A stretch of 22,454 nt of DNA from Bacteroidales bacterium (GTDB lineage Bacteria; Bacteroidota; Bacteroidia; Bacteroidales; UBA932). A program made the translations under genes and the position numbers. This document shows positions 1 to 8,260 of this stretch, piece by piece (within the stretch, counting starts at the first letter, position 1; the number at the start of each line of letters is the position of its first letter). Where the stretch lies: NCBI GenBank assembly GCA_004556005.1, contig SFJA01000028.1, positions 1 through 22,454 of the forward strand, given 5' to 3'. A model generated the notes under the pieces. It did not search any database and was not told the DNA's origin. It saw only the letters and a program-made list of their open reading frames with translations.

Positions 1-834
1 GCCATCAGTCAGACCGGCGGTGTGCGCGACCCTCACATCCTGCGTGGGCGCAACGGTTGGTTCTACATGGTGGTGACCGACATGCGCTCGGCCTGGGGCT
101 GGGACTCCAACCGCGCCATGGTCTTGCTCAAGAGTCGTAACTTGATAGACTGGACCTCGTCTGTGGTCAACATCCAGCAGAAGTATGCCGGTCAGGAAGA
201 TCTCAAACGCGTGTGGGCACCCCAGACCATCTACGATGCACAGGCCGGGAAATACCTGCTCTACTGGTCGATGAAGCACGGCGACGGGGCCGACATGATT
301 TATTATGCTTATGCCAATGCCGACTTCACCGACTTGGAAGGCGAGCCTCGCCCCTTGTTCCTGCCTCGCGACGGCAAGTCGTGCATCGATGGCGACATTG
401 TGGAGAAGGACGGTCTCTTCCACCTTTTCTACAAGACCGAAGGCCACGGCAACGGTATCAAAGTGGCCACCACACGTGCCCTCACCTCCGGCCGATGGGA
501 CGAGCAACCCGACTATAAGCAGCAGACGCGCGATGCCGTCGAAGGGGCAGGCGTGTTTAAGTTGATAGGGCAGGACAAATACATTCTGATGTATGACGTC
601 TATATGAACGGTCGGTATGAGTTTACCGAAACTACCGACTTGCAGCACTTCCGCAAGACCGACCGGCCGGTCACGATGAACTTCCACCCGCGCCACGGCA
701 CCGTGATTCCCGTTACCGCGAAAGAGATGAAGCGCCTTTGCCGCCACTTCGGCGATGACGACATCCTGACAACCCTTTTGGGCGAGAAGAGAAGTATGCC
801 CGCTTTTGTGGGAGTTTCTTTGTCGGTAAAATAA
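1..834 (+). CDS. Glycoside hydrolase family 43 enzyme, 5'-truncated
   Basis: This is the C-terminal 277 residues of a five-bladed beta-propeller glycosidase; the reading frame is open from base 1, so the true start lies outside the window. The GH43 signatures are visible: RDPHI at residues 9-13 of the fragment (D10 is the candidate catalytic base), a WAPQ motif, IDGD at 129-132 (candidate pKa-modulating Asp) and VEGAG with E181 (candidate general acid). GH43 enzymes usually release arabinose, xylose or galactose from plant polysaccharides; the exact substrate cannot be read here. The family motif is usually WAPE or WAPD, so Gln in WAPQ is a small deviation. The next gene has a promoter overlapping the end of this one, so the two need not form an operon. 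The family call is firm; the substrate is unknown. Confidence 0.85.
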   Translation, partial: AISQTGGVRDPHILRGRNGWFYMVVTDMRSAWGWDSNRAMVLLKSRNLIDWTSSVVNIQQKYAGQEDLKRVWAPQTIYDAQAGKYLLYWSMKHGDGADMIYYAYANADFTDLEGEPRPLFLPRDGKSCIDGDIVEKDGLFHLFYKTEGHGNGIKVATTRALTSGRWDEQPDYKQQTRDAVEGAGVFKLIGQDKYILMYDVYMNGRYEFTETTDLQHFRKTDRPVTMNFHPRHGTVIPVTAKEMKRLCRHFGDDDILTTLLGEKRSMPAFVGVSLSVK

Positions 835-850
835 AAAAACACTACTTTTG
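819..850 (+). promoter_or_regulatory. Bacteroidota-type promoter for the nucleotidyltransferase gene
   Basis: TTTG at 819-822, a 20-nt spacer and TACTTTTG at 843-850 match the Bacteroidota sigma-70 consensus (TTTG, about 19-21 nt, TAnnTTTG). The -33 element lies inside the last codons of the GH43 gene. The -7 box sits inside a small dyad, ACTAC-TTTT-GTAGT, at 841-854. The start codon follows 38 nt after the box. Confidence 0.7.
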
Positions 851-888
851 TAGTCAGTAAAAATGCACGTTAATTTAATAATTTACAT

Positions 889-1806
889 ATGAAACCTACA
901 TTATTTTTACTTGCTGCCGGTATGGGCAGCCGTTATGGAGGCTTGAAGCAGATGGACGGTCTGGGCCCCAATGGTGAAACAATCATGGACTACTCCATTT
1001 ATGATGCCATCAACGCCGGTTTCGGCAAGTTGGTCTTTGTCATTCGCAAGGACTTCGAGAAAGACTTCCGCGAGAAGGTGGTGAGCAAGTACGAAGGTCA
1101 TTTGCCCGTAGAGGTAGTGTTCCAGTCATTGGAAGACCTGCCCGAAGGCTTCACAGTGCCCGAAGGTCGTACCAAGCCGTGGGGAACCAACCACGCCGTA
1201 CTGATGGGTAAGGATGTGATCAAGGAACCTTTTGCCGTGATTAACTGCGACGACTTCTATGGTCGCGACAGCTTCAACGTAATGGCCAAGTTCCTGAGCG
1301 AACTGCCCGAGGGAAGCACCGGTAAATATTCTATGGTAGGCTTCCGCGTAGGCAACACGTTGAGCGAAAGCGGTACCGTTTCGCGCGGTGTATGCGCTAC
1401 GGGCGAAGGCAACTTCCTCGAGACCGTGGTTGAGCGCACCAAGATTGAGCGCAAGGAAGACGGTGAGGTGAAATATCTCAGCGAAGACGAGAGCACCTGG
1501 GTAGCCATCCCCGACACCACACCCGTCAGTATGAACTTCTGGGGCTTCACTCCCGACTATTTCGCTCACAGCGCCGAGTACTTCAAGTACTTCCTCGGTC
1601 TGGAGTCGACCAAGAAGAACCTCAAGGCTGAGTTCTTCATCCCCTTGATGATTGACAAACTCATCAAAGAAGGTACTGCCACCGTTGAAGTGCTCGACAC
1701 CACCAGCAAGTGGTTCGGCGTTACCTATCCCGAAGATCGCCCCGAAACCGTAGCCAAGATCAAGAAACTGGTTGAAGACGGCGTATATCCTGAAAAGTTG
1801 TTCTAA
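889..1806 (+). CDS. Nucleotidyltransferase family protein (sugar-phosphate NTP transferase fold)
   Basis: The 305-residue protein opens with the nucleotide-binding loop of the NTP_transferase fold, LLAAGMGSRYGGLKQ (residues 7-21), followed by GTNHAVL near residue 102 and the acidic pair NCDD (D121, D122), the likely Mg2+-binding site. Such enzymes join a sugar phosphate to a nucleoside triphosphate and release pyrophosphate. The sugar and nucleotide cannot be read from the sequence. It has its own promoter upstream and a strong hairpin terminator 13 nt after the stop, so it looks monocistronic. The ATG at 889 was chosen because the nucleotide-binding motif begins a few residues later and the promoter lies at the right distance. 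A role in cell-surface or nucleotide-sugar metabolism is an inference. Confidence 0.85.
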   Translation: MKPTLFLLAAGMGSRYGGLKQMDGLGPNGETIMDYSIYDAINAGFGKLVFVIRKDFEKDFREKVVSKYEGHLPVEVVFQSLEDLPEGFTVPEGRTKPWGTNHAVLMGKDVIKEPFAVINCDDFYGRDSFNVMAKFLSELPEGSTGKYSMVGFRVGNTLSESGTVSRGVCATGEGNFLETVVERTKIERKEDGEVKYLSEDESTWVAIPDTTPVSMNFWGFTPDYFAHSAEYFKYFLGLESTKKNLKAEFFIPLMIDKLIKEGTATVEVLDTTSKWFGVTYPEDRPETVAKIKKLVEDGVYPEKLF

Positions 1807-1819
1807 TCAACCCACCCTC

Positions 1820-1861
1820 ATCCCCTGCCATCGGAGTAGCTGCCGATAGCAGGGGATTTTT
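1820..1861 (+). terminator. Rho-independent terminator after the nucleotidyltransferase gene
   Basis: Arms 1820-1834 and 1843-1857 pair over 15 positions with one internal mismatch (ATCCCCTGC-C-ATCGG against CCGAT-A-GCAGGGGAT). The loop is 8 nt and the right arm runs into five T residues at 1857-1861. Confidence 0.85.
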
Positions 1862-1915
1862 ATGACAATCACCTTTTTTTCGATTCACAAATCATCATTC
1901 CATAAAAGACAAACA

Positions 1916-3001
1916 ATGAAAGTAAAGAGTTTATTCGTATGTGCCCTGGGCACATTGATGTTCGCATTGAACGCCTGCCAGTCAGGCCAACCCCAACCCA
2001 CCGCCCAGCGCTGGACCGAAGAGCGTGCCAACGCCTGGTATGAGCAAAAGCCTTGGATGGCCGGAGCCGACTATATCAACGCTGATGCCATCAATCAGAT
2101 TGAAATGTGGAGCAAGGATACCTACAACCACGATCAGATCGACCACGAATTAACCTGGGCCGAAGACTTGGGCTTCACTACGCTGCGCGTTTACCTCAGC
2201 AGTGTGGTATATGAAAACGATCCCGAAGGTCTGAAGGAACGCATGGGCGACTTCCTCACCATCTGTCAGAACCATGGAATCACTCCGCTCTTCTGCATCT
2301 TCGACGATTGTTGGAACGCCGAGTCGAGCTATGGCAAGCAACCCGACCCTAAACCCGGTGTTCACAATTCCGGTTGGGTACAAGATCCTTCTGTTTCTCT
2401 GCGCGCAGATACTGCCGCCCTCTATCCGAAATTGGAAAAGTACGTGAAAGACTTGCTCACGACCTTTGGCAACGACGAGCGTATTCTGCTCTGGGACCTT
2501 TGGAACGAGCCGGGTAACAGCAATCACGGAGTAAGCACCTTACCCATGCTCAAGAAGGTATTTCAATGGGCTCGTGAGGTGAATCCGTCGCAACCCCTCA
2601 CGTGCGGCGTTTGGAATTGGGCAGACAGCTTCGCGCCTCTCAATGCTTTCCAATTGGAGAACTCCGATGTGATCTCTTACCACAACTATAACGACCGTGA
2701 CGACCACGCCGCTTGCATCAAATACCTCAAGATGTTCAACCGTCCGCTCATCTGTACGGAGTATATGGCCCGTCGTAACAACAGTCTTTTCCAGACGGTG
2801 ATGCCATTGCTCAAGGAGAACAAGGTGGTCGCCATCAACTGGGGATTTGTATCAGGCAAGACCAACACCATTTTCGCTTGGGATGAACCCCTGCCCGATC
2901 AGAAGGAACCCAAACTCTGGTTCCACGACATCTTCCGTCAGGATGGTAGCGTGTTCTGCCAGGAAGAAGTAGACACCATCAAATCTCTTACAGGGAAGTA
3001 G
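1916..3001 (+). CDS. Clan GH-A (GH5-like) glycoside hydrolase, lipoprotein
   Basis: This 361-residue secreted hydrolase has an N-terminal lipoprotein signal ending in a lipobox (LNAC, C21). Residues after the Cys are not acidic (QSGQ), so surface export is not indicated. The rest resembles a TIM-barrel cellulase or beta-mannanase-like enzyme. WNEP at 196-199 supplies the likely acid/base E198, and CTEYM at 280-284 the likely nucleophile E282; the 84-residue spacing fits clan GH-A. An upstream in-frame ATG at 1862 would add 18 residues before the signal peptide and abuts the previous terminator, so the ATG at 1916 is preferred. No consensus promoter is obvious in the 54 nt between terminator and start. 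A perfect hairpin terminator follows. The exact family and substrate (xylan, mannan or glucan) are unresolved. Confidence 0.8.
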   Translation: MKVKSLFVCALGTLMFALNACQSGQPQPTAQRWTEERANAWYEQKPWMAGADYINADAINQIEMWSKDTYNHDQIDHELTWAEDLGFTTLRVYLSSVVYENDPEGLKERMGDFLTICQNHGITPLFCIFDDCWNAESSYGKQPDPKPGVHNSGWVQDPSVSLRADTAALYPKLEKYVKDLLTTFGNDERILLWDLWNEPGNSNHGVSTLPMLKKVFQWAREVNPSQPLTCGVWNWADSFAPLNAFQLENSDVISYHNYNDRDDHAACIKYLKMFNRPLICTEYMARRNNSLFQTVMPLLKENKVVAINWGFVSGKTNTIFAWDEPLPDQKEPKLWFHDIFRQDGSVFCQEEVDTIKSLTGK

Positions 3002-3028
3002 CACTCACTGCCGGATTTTCATCAACAG

Positions 3029-3063
3029 CCTGCAACGCCTTATTCCTCGCGTTGCAGGTTTTT
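3029..3063 (+). terminator. Rho-independent terminator after the GH-A hydrolase
   Basis: A perfect 10-bp stem, CCTGCAACGC (3029-3038) with GCGTTGCAGG (3049-3058), has a 10-nt loop and is followed by TTTTT. It lies 27 nt after the stop codon. Confidence 0.88.
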
Positions 3064-3110
3064 CTTGTACTTAGTGGGAATGTCTATCTTTCATCGCGGA
3101 TGGTCTGTCG

Positions 3111-3476
3111 TATTGAGTATTCAAGACATACTCACGTGGTGAGTAAGCCGAGACTACTGAGTATAACAGACTAACTCACGTGATGAGTAAGTAGAGCATA
3201 CTAAGTAGGTTGGCCAACTCGTGCTGTGAGTGAATCAAGCATACCGAGTATGCGGTGGTAACTCACATGATGAGTTGAGGAAAATATCAAGTATGCAAGA
3301 CCAACTCACGTCATGAGTAAGGAAAAATACTGAGTATGCCAAGCCAACTCACTTCATGAGTTGAAGAAAATACCGAGTATGTCGGACTAACTCACAACAT
3401 GAGTAGACAAAAATACTGAGTAGTCCGGACTAACTCATGATGTGAGTAAGGAAGGAATACCGAGTAGTCTGCTCTA
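3111..3476. repeat. Degenerate 43-44 bp tandem array of two alternating dyads
   Basis: This array fills most of the 540-bp gap between the convergent GH-A and chrA genes. Eight units begin at 3130, 3174, 3217, 3261, 3304, 3347, 3390 and 3433, preceded by a half unit at 3111. Each unit has element A, ACTCAC-N3-ATGAGT (a hyphenated palindrome), a purine-rich 9-10 nt linker, element B, TACYGAGTAT (dyad TAC-N3-GTA), and a 8-9 nt linker. Seventeen dyad centres (8 A, 9 B) follow each other every 21-22 bp, which is two DNA turns. The dyads are better kept than the linkers. No plausible protein is encoded. Function unknown; a protein-binding array or a structured element in the 3' region of both genes are possibilities. 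The rest of the gap (3064-3110 and 3477-3543) shows nothing recognisable. Confidence 0.9.
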
Positions 3477-3543
3477 TATCCGGGCAGAGATGAGCGATAA
3501 GCATCAGGTTGATGGACTTTCTCTGAAGAAGGAAGGTGGTGAA

Positions 3544-4119
3544 TCAATAGTATAACAGCAATCCCGCGATGGCGCAATAGACAATCATGCGAATAGGATG
3601 TATCTTCATCCATTGCGTACCGATAAACGTAAAGATGAAGATGAAGAGACTGATGCCGAACTGCCAGGGGCTCTCTGTGGGTGTACCGAAGTTCTCGGCC
3701 GTCATTAAGAGTAATGCTGCGGCTGCAATGAGTCCTACCACGGTGGGACGCAACAACTCTAACATGGATTTGACCACCGGGTGGTCGTGGAAGTGATGAA
3801 AGATACGGATGACGACAATCATCAGCAAGAAACTGGGCAGCACCACGGCCAGTGTGGCCACTACGCTGCCCAGGATTCCCATCCAGGGTGCATATCCTTC
3901 GCCCACTACGGCGGCGTAACCTACGTAGGTGGCAGAGTTGATGCCTATCGGGCCCGGCGTCATCTGGCTCACCGCCACGATGTCGGTAAACTCGGAACTC
4001 GATAACCACTTGTGACTCGTTACCACTTCACCCTGTATGAGCGAAATCATGGCATATCCTCCGCCAAATCCGAAGATCCCTATCTTTAGAAAGGCAATAA
4101 ACAGTTGTAGGAAAATCAT
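3544..4119 (-). CDS. chrA: Chromate transporter ChrA-family protein, second half
   Basis: This 191-residue membrane protein of the CHR family carries the signature FGFGGGYAM near residue 17, then MTPGPIG near residue 54, and four to six hydrophobic segments. It is one of two adjacent single-domain CHR proteins, which matches the known short-chain pairs in which two half-size proteins replace one 400-residue ChrA with duplicated halves. The partner ends 12 nt upstream, so the two are translated from one message. Family members export chromate or related oxyanions at the inner membrane; whether this pair does so is inferred from homology only. The gene ends beside the tandem array, and no clear terminator was found. 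Confidence 0.85.
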   Translation of the reverse strand: MIFLQLFIAFLKIGIFGFGGGYAMISLIQGEVVTSHKWLSSSEFTDIVAVSQMTPGPIGINSATYVGYAAVVGEGYAPWMGILGSVVATLAVVLPSFLLMIVVIRIFHHFHDHPVVKSMLELLRPTVVGLIAAAALLLMTAENFGTPTESPWQFGISLFIFIFTFIGTQWMKIHPIRMIVYCAIAGLLLYY

Positions 4120-4131
4120 TGTGCGCTCAGT

Positions 4132-4668
4132 TTAACTTTTAACCAATTTGCCATACAGAAAACCTCCGACGGCAACCAATAGAACAATATAGATGGGCGA
4201 GATTCCCATCAACCAAATAGCCAGGGCCGTAAAGACGGGGAGCCATAGGTTGCTCAGCGTGATATGGGCTGTGCGTGCCAACTTGATGCAGGGTGCGGCG
4301 ATGAGGGCAACGACAGCCGGACGGATGCCTTTAAACACGGCCTCGATCAAACGGCTGTCACCCACGGTGGTGAAGATAAGGGCAATGGCGAGCACGATGA
4401 GAAAGCTGGGCAACACCGTACCCGCGGCCAAGGAAAGGCTGCCCTTCAGACCACGAAGGCGGTGGCCGATATAGATACTGAAGTTAACGGCGAATACTCC
4501 GGGTAAGGTCTGAGAAATGGCCATCAGGTCCAGAAACTCTTCCTCTGTGATCCACTTGTGACGATTAACCACCTCCTCTTGGATGAGGGGTATCATCGCA
4601 TAACCTCCGCCCAGCGTAAAGCTGCCGATCTTGAAAAACGTCTTAAATCCTTGCCAACAAACTCCCAT
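4132..4668 (-). CDS. chrA: Chromate transporter ChrA-family protein, first half
   Basis: This 178-residue CHR-domain membrane protein is first in a two-gene operon. It shows the same layout as its partner: FKIGSFTLGGGYAMIPLIQEEVV-type N-terminal region, then an ISQTLPGVFAVN segment in place of the partner's VSQMTPGPIGIN, and a hydrophobic C-terminal half. The two proteins are clearly paralogous but well diverged, as expected if they form an antiparallel heterodimer. A TAACTTTG -7 box lies about 25 nt upstream of the ATG at 4668. The divergent neighbour is the GH3 gene. The substrate could be chromate, sulfate or another oxyanion. Confidence 0.85.
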   Translation of the reverse strand: MGVCWQGFKTFFKIGSFTLGGGYAMIPLIQEEVVNRHKWITEEEFLDLMAISQTLPGVFAVNFSIYIGHRLRGLKGSLSLAAGTVLPSFLIVLAIALIFTTVGDSRLIEAVFKGIRPAVVALIAAPCIKLARTAHITLSNLWLPVFTALAIWLMGISPIYIVLLVAVGGFLYGKLVKS

Positions 4669-4692
4669 AGAATGCTATTGTTAATGACCGCG

Positions 4693-4724
4693 CAAAGTTA
4701 CAAACAAATCCACTCACTGCCAAG
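4693..4724 (-). promoter_or_regulatory. Promoter for the chrA pair
   Basis: On the minus strand TAACTTTG (4693-4700) matches the Bacteroidota -7 consensus TAnnTTTG. A CTTG (4721-4724 on the plus strand as CAAG) lies 20 nt further upstream as a weak -33 element. Confidence 0.6.
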
Positions 4725-4827
4725 TCAGGCTTTAGTGAATGAAACGCTGCCCTGCGGCCGGCCCTCTCGCGGTTCAAGATGAAGGCTTTTTTAGAGCAGG
4801 TAAACCATGTGTTTATCTTAATATGAT

Positions 4828-4835
4828 TACTTTTG
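4828..4835 (+). promoter_or_regulatory. -7 element of the GH3 gene promoter
   Basis: TACTTTTG matches TAnnTTTG and lies 28 nt before the GH3 start codon. No good TTTG -33 element is seen at the expected distance, so the promoter may need an activator or is weak. Confidence 0.5.
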
Positions 4836-4863
4836 CAGCACAATTTCTTATTCTTGTATCTCA

Positions 4864-7716
4864 ATGAAATTACGACACATGACCCTCACCTTGGCCGGCT
4901 CGCTCATAGTAGGCAGCTTGTTGGCTCAGCAAAACCCGCAAGTGAAACTCACCGCTACTTATCAACCTCCCAAGAACGCCATCTATCAGAAAGGATGGAT
5001 CGACTTCAACAAGAACGGGCAGAAAGACATTTACGAAGACCCCACAGCACCCATCGAGGCGCGCGTGGAGAACCTGCTCGGCCAAATGACCGTGGAGGAG
5101 AAGACCTGCCAGATGGTTACGCTCTACGGATACGGCCGCGTACTCAAGGACGACCTGCCCACGCCCGAATGGAAAAAGGCGCTATGGAAGGATGGCATCG
5201 GGGCCATTGACGAGCATCTCAACGGCTTCAAGCAATGGGGCCTTCCTCCGTCGGACAATCCGAACGTGTGGCCGGCATCACGCCATGCCTGGGCCATCAA
5301 CGAGGTGCAGCGCTTCTTTGTAGAAGAGACCCGCCTGGGCATTCCGGCCGACATGACCAACGAGGGCATCCGAGGCGTGGAAGCCTACAAGGCCACCAAC
5401 TTTCCCACCCAACTCGGCCTGGGCCATACTTGGGATCGCGACCTGGTGAGGCGCATCGGCTATATTACCGGTCGCGAAGGCCGACTGCTCGGCTACACCA
5501 ACGTCTATGCCCCCATCCTCGACGTGGGGCGCGACCAGCGATGGGGCCGCTACGAAGAAGTGTATGGCGAGTCGCCCTACTTGGTGGCCGAACTCGGCGT
5601 AGAGATGGCCAAAGGACTGCAAACCGATTATCAGGTGGCAGCCACGGGCAAGCACTTCATTGCCTACAGCAACAACAAGGGGGGCCGCGAGGGTTTCTCG
5701 CGCTGCGACCCGCAAATGTCGCCTCGTGAGGTCGAAATGGTGCACGTCTACCCCTGGCGACGCGTCATTGCCGAAGCCGGACTGCTCGGCGTGATGAGTT
5801 CTTACAACGACTACGATGGTTTTCCCATCCAGAGCAGCTACTACTGGCTCATGGAACGCCTGCGCAAGGAATTCGGCTTTAAGGGCTACGTGGTGTCTGA
5901 CAGTGACGCGGTGGAATACCTCTATATGAAACACCATACGGCCAAGGATATGGAAGAGTCGGTGCTGCAAAGCGTGCGGGCCGGTCTGAACGTCAGATGC
6001 ACCTTCCGCTCCACCGAGTCGTATGTGGAGCCGCTGCGCAACCTGATTAAGAAGGGGGCCATTTCGATGAAGACCATCGACGACCGCGTGAGAGACATCC
6101 TGCGCGTGAAATTCTTGGTAGGCCTCTTCGACCAGCCCTACCAAACCGACCTGAAGGCGGCCGACGACGAAGTCAACTCCGCGGCTAATCAGACCTTATC
6201 GCTCGAAGCAGCCCGCAAGTCGCTCGTACTGCTCAAGAATGCCGGCAACCTCTTGCCCCTGCAGCGCGATGGACTGAAACGCATTGCCGTGTGCGGCCCG
6301 AATGCCGACGCCAAGAGTCACGTGCTCACTCACTATGGCCCCTTGGCCGTTGACGTGACCACCATCCTCGACGGCATCAAGGCCAAAGTCGCCCCCGGTA
6401 CCGAGGTGGTCTATACCCAAGGGTGTGACTTGGTAGATGCCAACTGGCCCGAGAGCGAACTGATACGCGAACCGCTCACGCCGCAAGAGCAGAGCGAGAT
6501 TGACAAGGCCGTGGAACAGGCCCGCAACAGCGACGTAGCCATTGTCGTATTGGGCGGTAACACTCGCACCTGCGGTGAAAATAAGTCGCGCTCGGGACTG
6601 GACCTTCCCGGCCGACAGCTTGACCTGCTCCAGGCCATAATGGCCACCGGCAAACCTGTGGTGCTCGTGCTCATCAACGGACGACCGCTCACCATCAACT
6701 GGGCCGACAAGCATGTGCCCGCCATTCTCGAAGCCTGGTATCCCGGCTCACAGGGAGGCACCGCCGTGGCTGAAGCCCTCTTTGGCGACATCAACCCTGG
6801 AGGAAAACTTACCGTGACTTTCCCCAAAACAGTGGGACAAATCCCCTTCAACTTCCCCGCCAAGCCCGCCTCACAAGTCAACGGCTCCACCAGCAAGGGT
6901 CTAAAAGGCGGCATGACCCGTGCAGCCGGTGCCCTCTATCCTTTCGGCTACGGCTTGAGCTATACTACCTTTGAATATTCCGACCTCACCATCTCTCCGA
7001 CCACGGTGACTGACTGCCAGCCCGTCCACGTGACCTGTAACATCAAGAACACCGGCCAGCGCGCCGGCGACGAAGTGGTACAACTCTACATGCGCGACGA
7101 GGTAAGCAGTGTTACCACCTACGAGAAAAACCTGGTAGGCTTTGAGCGCGTCAGCCTCGAACCGGGCCAGACCAAGCAGGTGAATTTCACCATCGAACCG
7201 CGCGACTTGGTCTTAATGAACGCCGACGGCCATTTGGTGGTAGAACCGGGAACCTTCAAGGTAATGGTAGCCGCCTCATCTGTCGATACTCGTTTGGAAG
7301 GTCGTTTCACCGTGACGGGTTATGGCGAACAGACCACCCAACAAGCCGCTCCGGCCCCTGCCGTGGTACTTTCGGGCGGCAAGGGCGAGGCCAAGTACCT
7401 CACCGACGAAAAGACCACTACGCTTTGGCAGGCCGAGGCCGGACAATACGTCACCTTCACCCTGCGCGACGAGGCCGAACCTTCCAAGATGAGCATTACA
7501 TGGGGCGATAGAAGTCAGGATGCCGAATTTGAGATACAACTCTCGGGAGGCGGTGGACAATTTCTCACCGTATACAAAGGGAAAATCAACAAGGCCCCAC
7601 AGGGCAAGCCCGAAACCTACACCTTCAAGGCCACTACGGCGAGCGATGCCCGCATTCTCATCACTCGTGGCAAAGCTGCCATTGCCGAAGTCAAGTTGGC
7701 CGAGTTGAAGAAGTAA
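4864..7716 (+). CDS. Glycoside hydrolase family 3 enzyme (beta-glucosidase/beta-xylosidase type) with C-terminal extension
   Basis: This 950-residue secreted enzyme starts with a signal peptide of about 22 residues (cleavage near LLAQ-Q). The GH3 N-terminal barrel spans roughly 60-420, with the KH pair at K263-H264 and the nucleophile motif VVSDSDA giving D346. The GH3 C-terminal domain spans roughly 450-690, with CGEN (E572) in the place of the usual acid/base and LDLPGRQ after it. A fibronectin type III-like domain follows PFGYGLSYT, about 700-805. A final block of about 130 residues (820-950) follows an Ala/Pro-rich linker and looks like a small beta-sandwich, perhaps carbohydrate-binding. 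It would cleave beta-linked glucose or xylose from oligosaccharide ends in the periplasm or outside. The nearby GH43 and GH-A genes suggest plant glycan use, although each has separate signals. Confidence 0.9.
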   Translation: MKLRHMTLTLAGSLIVGSLLAQQNPQVKLTATYQPPKNAIYQKGWIDFNKNGQKDIYEDPTAPIEARVENLLGQMTVEEKTCQMVTLYGYGRVLKDDLPTPEWKKALWKDGIGAIDEHLNGFKQWGLPPSDNPNVWPASRHAWAINEVQRFFVEETRLGIPADMTNEGIRGVEAYKATNFPTQLGLGHTWDRDLVRRIGYITGREGRLLGYTNVYAPILDVGRDQRWGRYEEVYGESPYLVAELGVEMAKGLQTDYQVAATGKHFIAYSNNKGGREGFSRCDPQMSPREVEMVHVYPWRRVIAEAGLLGVMSSYNDYDGFPIQSSYYWLMERLRKEFGFKGYVVSDSDAVEYLYMKHHTAKDMEESVLQSVRAGLNVRCTFRSTESYVEPLRNLIKKGAISMKTIDDRVRDILRVKFLVGLFDQPYQTDLKAADDEVNSAANQTLSLEAARKSLVLLKNAGNLLPLQRDGLKRIAVCGPNADAKSHVLTHYGPLAVDVTTILDGIKAKVAPGTEVVYTQGCDLVDANWPESELIREPLTPQEQSEIDKAVEQARNSDVAIVVLGGNTRTCGENKSRSGLDLPGRQLDLLQAIMATGKPVVLVLINGRPLTINWADKHVPAILEAWYPGSQGGTAVAEALFGDINPGGKLTVTFPKTVGQIPFNFPAKPASQVNGSTSKGLKGGMTRAAGALYPFGYGLSYTTFEYSDLTISPTTVTDCQPVHVTCNIKNTGQRAGDEVVQLYMRDEVSSVTTYEKNLVGFERVSLEPGQTKQVNFTIEPRDLVLMNADGHLVVEPGTFKVMVAASSVDTRLEGRFTVTGYGEQTTQQAAPAPAVVLSGGKGEAKYLTDEKTTTLWQAEAGQYVTFTLRDEAEPSKMSITWGDRSQDAEFEIQLSGGGGQFLTVYKGKINKAPQGKPETYTFKATTASDARILITRGKAAIAEVKLAELKK

Positions 7717-7736
7717 CGCTCCCGCTGCGAGCGCAT

Positions 7737-7783
7737 AGACAAGTAGGAGGACACCCCCGATGGGGATGCCCTCCTACTTGTCT
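7737..7783. terminator. Large hairpin between convergent GH3 and PepSY-like genes
   Basis: AGACAAGTAGGAGG (7737-7750) pairs perfectly with CCTCCTACTTGTCT (7770-7783), and the loop contains an inner CCCC/GGGG helix. It lies 20 nt after the GH3 stop and 21 nt after the end of the minus-strand gene at 7805. The following T tract is poor on both strands, so its strength as a terminator is uncertain. Confidence 0.65.
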
Positions 7784-7804
7784 TAATGTGACCAGGGAGA
7801 TAGG

Positions 7805-8251
7805 CTAATCTTTCTTTTTTACCCGGAATTGATGGTTGAACTTGACCTTCTTTTTATTCTCCAGAGTGACCTCATAGGTTTTCTTGTCACGCTCCATCTT
7901 CACCACCTTCTTGCCGCGATGGTGAGCGGTGAGATAGTTAGCGATAGGATCGGGAATCAGTACTGCAGGCACCGCTGAGTGGCGACAGTTAATTTTGGTC
8001 CAAAGACCACTTCCGTTGAACTCGGCCTTCTCACCGGTGGTAAAGATGACGTCGTAGTTCTTTTCGAGGAAGTCGCTTTCCATCATCACCAGGGCCACTT
8101 TGCGCGGGCTGAAATGGCGGGTGATGGTTTGCTGCACGGCCTTCGGCAGTTGTTCGAAGGTAATGGCCCGTTCGTTGTCGGCCCGGAGCGTGGACGGCAG
8201 AAGCAGGAAGCACAGAAGGCTGCCCAGGAGGGTTCGGAAGATACGTTGCAT
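7805..8251 (-). CDS. PepSY-like domain periplasmic protein
   Basis: This 148-residue protein has a signal peptide (hydrophobic residues about 6-22, cleavage near LRA-DN) and a PepSY-like fold of the type common in Bacteroidales. It has two similar halves, each with a helix followed by strands, and ends in a very basic strand (VKFNHQFRVKKKD). It resembles its upstream neighbour throughout and has the same length, including the blocks LPKAVQQ, NYDVIF, and CRHSAVP. The gene lies 9 nt downstream of that paralogue in one operon. These proteins are thought to be envelope proteins and often sit near two-component systems; the molecular role is not known. The plus-strand hairpin at 7737-7783 may end this transcript. 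Confidence 0.8.
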   Translation of the reverse strand: MQRIFRTLLGSLLCFLLLPSTLRADNERAITFEQLPKAVQQTITRHFSPRKVALVMMESDFLEKNYDVIFTTGEKAEFNGSGLWTKINCRHSAVPAVLIPDPIANYLTAHHRGKKVVKMERDKKTYEVTLENKKKVKFNHQFRVKKKD

Positions 8252-8260
8252 AGAGAGGGG

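Noticed and set aside
1862..1915. Longer N-terminus for the GH-A lipoprotein
   Set aside because: The added 18 residues would precede a complete lipoprotein signal, and the upstream ATG lies directly at the end of the preceding terminator.
3392..4009. A 205-residue minus-strand frame across the first array and the chrA gene
   Set aside because: It overlaps the ChrA-family gene in another frame and has a low-complexity, His/Arg-rich translation.
5278..6144. A 288-residue minus-strand open frame inside the GH3 gene
   Set aside because: It is antisense to conserved GH3 catalytic sequence and its translation looks like a codon-bias shadow, with no family features.
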